This document shows positions 21,805 through 23,711 of a DNA stretch of 23,711 nt, piece by piece. This stretch comes from an uncultured Lachnospiraceae bacterium (GTDB lineage: Bacteria > Bacillota > Clostridia > Lachnospirales > Lachnospiraceae), in contig CAJTZB010000020.1 of the NCBI GenBank assembly GCA_910583815.1, forward strand, positions 1 to 23,711, read 5' to 3'. The notes beneath the pieces were generated by a model. That model did not search any database and was not told the origin of the DNA. It saw nothing but the letters and a program-made list of their open reading frames with translations. The position numbers were made by a program, and so were the translations under genes. Position 1 is the first letter of the stretch. Each line of letters opens with the position of its first letter.

Positions 21805-22680
21805 TTACCAGGTATCCGGCAAAATCGGACTCGCAAGGTAGACAATCGTCCTATAATTGACCTCATCTTTACTCATCGCAATATGCAGATTGATTTTCTT
21901 TCCTTCCACAATAATGTAATCATCCAGCAGCGCAGTATAGGCATACACTGTATACAAATCATCTTCCCGGTGTTCATAGGCGATTTTCCCACCCATCGCT
22001 TCTAAAATTTCATCTGTCACCTCATTACGTCTGGCCACCGTCAAATAGCCCTCGTAACTACCCATTAACTGAATCGTGGCGCTGATGTTGGTACAGTTCA
22101 TCTCTTCCAAAATATTCTGCAGCAGTTTTTTATAACTGCTGACTGCCTGTATTGAATGTTTTAAATGGATTTTTGCATAGATATAATGCTCTTCCTTGCT
22201 CCCTTCCTCTGTCTGTTTTGTCAAACTGATAACCCGCAGATCGGTATCTGCTTCTGCCGCCTGTTTTTTATAGGAAACCTCATTTCGTGCTTCTGTGCGG
22301 ACAACAGTAGGCTCACCTGTTATAACTAAGCCGATTTTCTCCGCCAAACGATATAATATCTGCTTCTTTCCGTTCTCATCTGTATCTGTTCCTGTATAGT
22401 TTGCAGTAATCTCCAATGTTCCCTGCTGCTCTCCTGCCTTGGATGCAGAAAATGCCGTGGCAATACTGCTGTTTCTCTCAAACATTGCCCCTGCTACCGC
22501 CTGCACTACAACAAAAATCCATACCGCAGCAATCAGCACAAACAGCAGACGCAGTTTTGCCGACCTCGCTTTTTTCTTTCTGCGCAGACTGCTACGCATC
22601 CTGTAAGAAAGTGAATCTCCGACTGCATCTCTCTGCACATTTTCTTCTTTCATGTATCTGTTCCTGTTATTATCCCTCAT
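21805..22680 (-). CDS. YwmB-like (DUF1779) membrane-anchored protein
   Basis: A 291-residue protein with a basic cytoplasmic N terminus (MRSSLRRKKKARSAKLR), one helix at about residues 43-65 and an extracytoplasmic remainder. The C-terminal ~150 residues resemble the YwmB/DUF1779 family, annotated as TATA-box-binding-like from its fold only: SATIQLMGSYEGYLT, the region EVTDEILEAMGGKIAYEHREDD, and the final KKINLHIAMSKDEVNYRT strand pair. The real role is unknown; it is a surface protein, not a transcription factor. The frame opens at 22743, but ATG 22680 (MRDNNRNRYMK) has GGAGG five bases upstream and is preferred. It is a single-gene unit; I see only a weak promoter candidate on the minus strand around 22705-22735. 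Confidence 0.75.
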   Translation of the reverse strand: MRDNNRNRYMKEENVQRDAVGDSLSYRMRSSLRRKKKARSAKLRLLFVLIAAVWIFVVVQAVAGAMFERNSSIATAFSASKAGEQQGTLEITANYTGTDTDENGKKQILYRLAEKIGLVITGEPTVVRTEARNEVSYKKQAAEADTDLRVISLTKQTEEGSKEEHYIYAKIHLKHSIQAVSSYKKLLQNILEEMNCTNISATIQLMGSYEGYLTVARRNEVTDEILEAMGGKIAYEHREDDLYTVYAYTALLDDYIIVEGKKINLHIAMSKDEVNYRTIVYLASPILPDTW

Positions 22681-22818
22681 AATATCCTCCATTCTTATTT
22701 TGAATAAGCAATGTTTTCTAATGGATATTATTTCCACAACCAACAGGAGCTATTCACATAAAAATTCAAACAAAAAAAGTTTATAATACTAATAATATGC
22801 AAAACAGGAAAATACTGA

Positions 22819-22848
22819 TTGACATTCAAATATTGTTTCCTATATAAT
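22819..22848 (+). promoter_or_regulatory. Consensus sigma-A promoter of the secreted-protein gene
   Basis: Perfect TTGACA (22819-22824), 18-base spacer, perfect TATAAT (22843-22848). The transcript would start near 22855 with a leader of about 90 bases containing one hairpin, ATGTAG / CTACAT (22898-22903 and 22911-22916). Region 22681-22818 holds no gene. Confidence 0.85.
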
Positions 22849-22943
22849 AGGTATATAGAATTTTTTCACACTTTTGTAAGGTTTGGATTTGGAATCAATG
22901 TAGCGTCAGCCTACATAAAAGCCTTTGGAAAGCGAGGATTTAT

Positions 22944-23681
22944 ATGAAGAAAAAAACAATTACATCTATTGCAACATTGGCAGTGTGTTCCCTTGTACTG
23001 ATCTCCGGACATATTACTGCCACTGCGGACACTCTCCCAAACGAAAATGAGGCAATTCCAACAATTATACCAGAAAATATCACTCTGCAAAACGAAGACA
23101 CAGCGCATGAGCAGAACTATTATCTCCATGACGGAAATTCATCTGTTAAAACCCCTGCCGTTCCTGCTGTCAGGCTGCCAAAGCAGGACAGCACAATCAG
23201 TATTGAACCAACTCCAATTCCGGAATTTGAGCCACAAAAAACAGGAGTACAAGAAAAAACAGAGTATTTTGAAATGGGCGAGAGCGTTGTAAAGGTTATT
23301 TCAGAATGGGTAGTAGAAGAATCTCCTTCGTCCAAGAATGAAATTTCTAAGGCGACAGATTATGAAGCAAGGACATTAACTAACAAGCGAACCTACTATT
23401 ATCAGGTAAGCCCAATCTTAGAGCGCATTATTGCTACCCTAGATACCAGCTATACCGTATGGTATTATACAAATGGAAGGGTACATCTTTACACCAGGTC
23501 GCTTACAAGCAAGCTGTATGACACTGACTTTTCCGCAGAAGTCACTTATGGAAGCATAATAAATACAGATGGAAGTGCGAGCTATACACTTGGTGATAAA
23601 TTCACTTTAGCGAAAGGCAATGAAGTCTACGAATATAATATCGGATTCCTAGTTACCCCAACAACCTATAGTTTTGATTAA
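22944..23681 (+). CDS. Secreted protein of unknown function
   Basis: A 245-residue exported protein. A classical signal peptide (KKK, hydrophobic core IATLAVCSLVLISG, probable cleavage after ATA at residue 28) is followed by an acidic, Pro/Thr-rich linker (about 70-100, with EPTPIPEFEP). The C-terminal domain of about 125 residues is probably beta-rich, full of Tyr and Thr (NKRTYYYQVSPILERI, YTVWYYTNGRVHLYTRS), ending YSFD at the stop. There is no LPXTG, lipobox or dockerin, so the mature protein is likely released or held by association. I do not recognise the family. ATG 22944 follows GAGG by six bases, and a consensus promoter lies upstream. It ends 30 bases before the window edge, where nothing more can be called. 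Confidence 0.8.
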   Translation: MKKKTITSIATLAVCSLVLISGHITATADTLPNENEAIPTIIPENITLQNEDTAHEQNYYLHDGNSSVKTPAVPAVRLPKQDSTISIEPTPIPEFEPQKTGVQEKTEYFEMGESVVKVISEWVVEESPSSKNEISKATDYEARTLTNKRTYYYQVSPILERIIATLDTSYTVWYYTNGRVHLYTRSLTSKLYDTDFSAEVTYGSIINTDGSASYTLGDKFTLAKGNEVYEYNIGFLVTPTTYSFD

Positions 23682-23711
23682 ACCTTTACTGAAACTTTTA
23701 TAACAAAATTT

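Noticed and set aside
1..23711. CRISPR array, insertion sequence, prophage or integrase-flanked island
   Set aside because: Apart from the two-copy 109-bp unit there are no spaced repeats, and there are no transposase, integrase or phage structural genes.

Overview
The window looks like chromosomal DNA of a gut-type Clostridia, most probably a Lachnospiraceae member. The grounds are moderate GC, strong AGGAGG-type ribosome sites with some TTG starts, a pyruvate:ferredoxin oxidoreductase typical of anaerobes, and protein families common in that group: DUF6449-type ABC permease, YwmB-like protein, DUF47/PiT pair and L-fucose/L-arabinose isomerase-like protein. This assignment is inferred from gene content; no database search was possible. 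There is no CRISPR array, rRNA, intact insertion sequence or prophage.

Layout. (1) 1-1082: 3' end of the PFOR gene and its terminator. (2) 1063-3948, minus strand: a four-gene operon encoding an ABC ATPase, an ABC-2 permease, a stand-alone LytTR regulator and a DUF3021 membrane protein. (3) 4051-5201: a small PUA/ASCH-like gene behind a decayed AraC/GyrI-type regulator. (4) 5461-6225: exodeoxyribonuclease III. (5) 6224-8075, minus strand: PiT phosphate transporter followed by its DUF47/PhoU-like partner. (6) 8162-12836, minus strand: a GntR (YtrA-like) repressor, ABC ATPase, large ABC permease and VanY-like M15 D,D-carboxypeptidase, driven by a near-consensus promoter with an inverted-repeat operator beside it. 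(7) 12839-14462: L-fucose/L-arabinose isomerase family protein. (8) 14523-14717: tRNA-Gln(CUG) with its own promoter and a terminator. (9) 14719-16312, minus strand: phosphopentomutase (deoB) and a small unknown gene. (10) 16355-17204: PAP2-family membrane phosphatase/transferase behind a hairpin-rich leader. (11) 17258-21107, minus strand: a large membrane-anchored protein ending in a C39-peptidase-like domain without a catalytic His, then a tandem 109-bp structured repeat, then a GT2 glycosyltransferase. (12) 21168-23711: a small unknown cytoplasmic protein, a YwmB-like anchored protein, and a secreted protein of unknown function with a consensus promoter.

How the genes fit together. Much of the window concerns the cell envelope. 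Two ABC-2 modules each carry their own regulator (LytTR/DUF3021 and GntR). The GntR module appears to be linked to a peptidoglycan carboxypeptidase, consistent with the YtrA response to cell-wall antibiotics in Bacillus. PAP2, GT2, the 843-residue anchored protein, the YwmB-like protein and the secreted protein are all surface- or lipid-facing.

The strongest candidate for something undescribed is the tandem repeat at 18291-18507. It folds into a three-helix hairpin, has G-U wobbles that are pairable only in the RNA read in the operon direction, and lies directly in front of the glycosyltransferase ribosome site.
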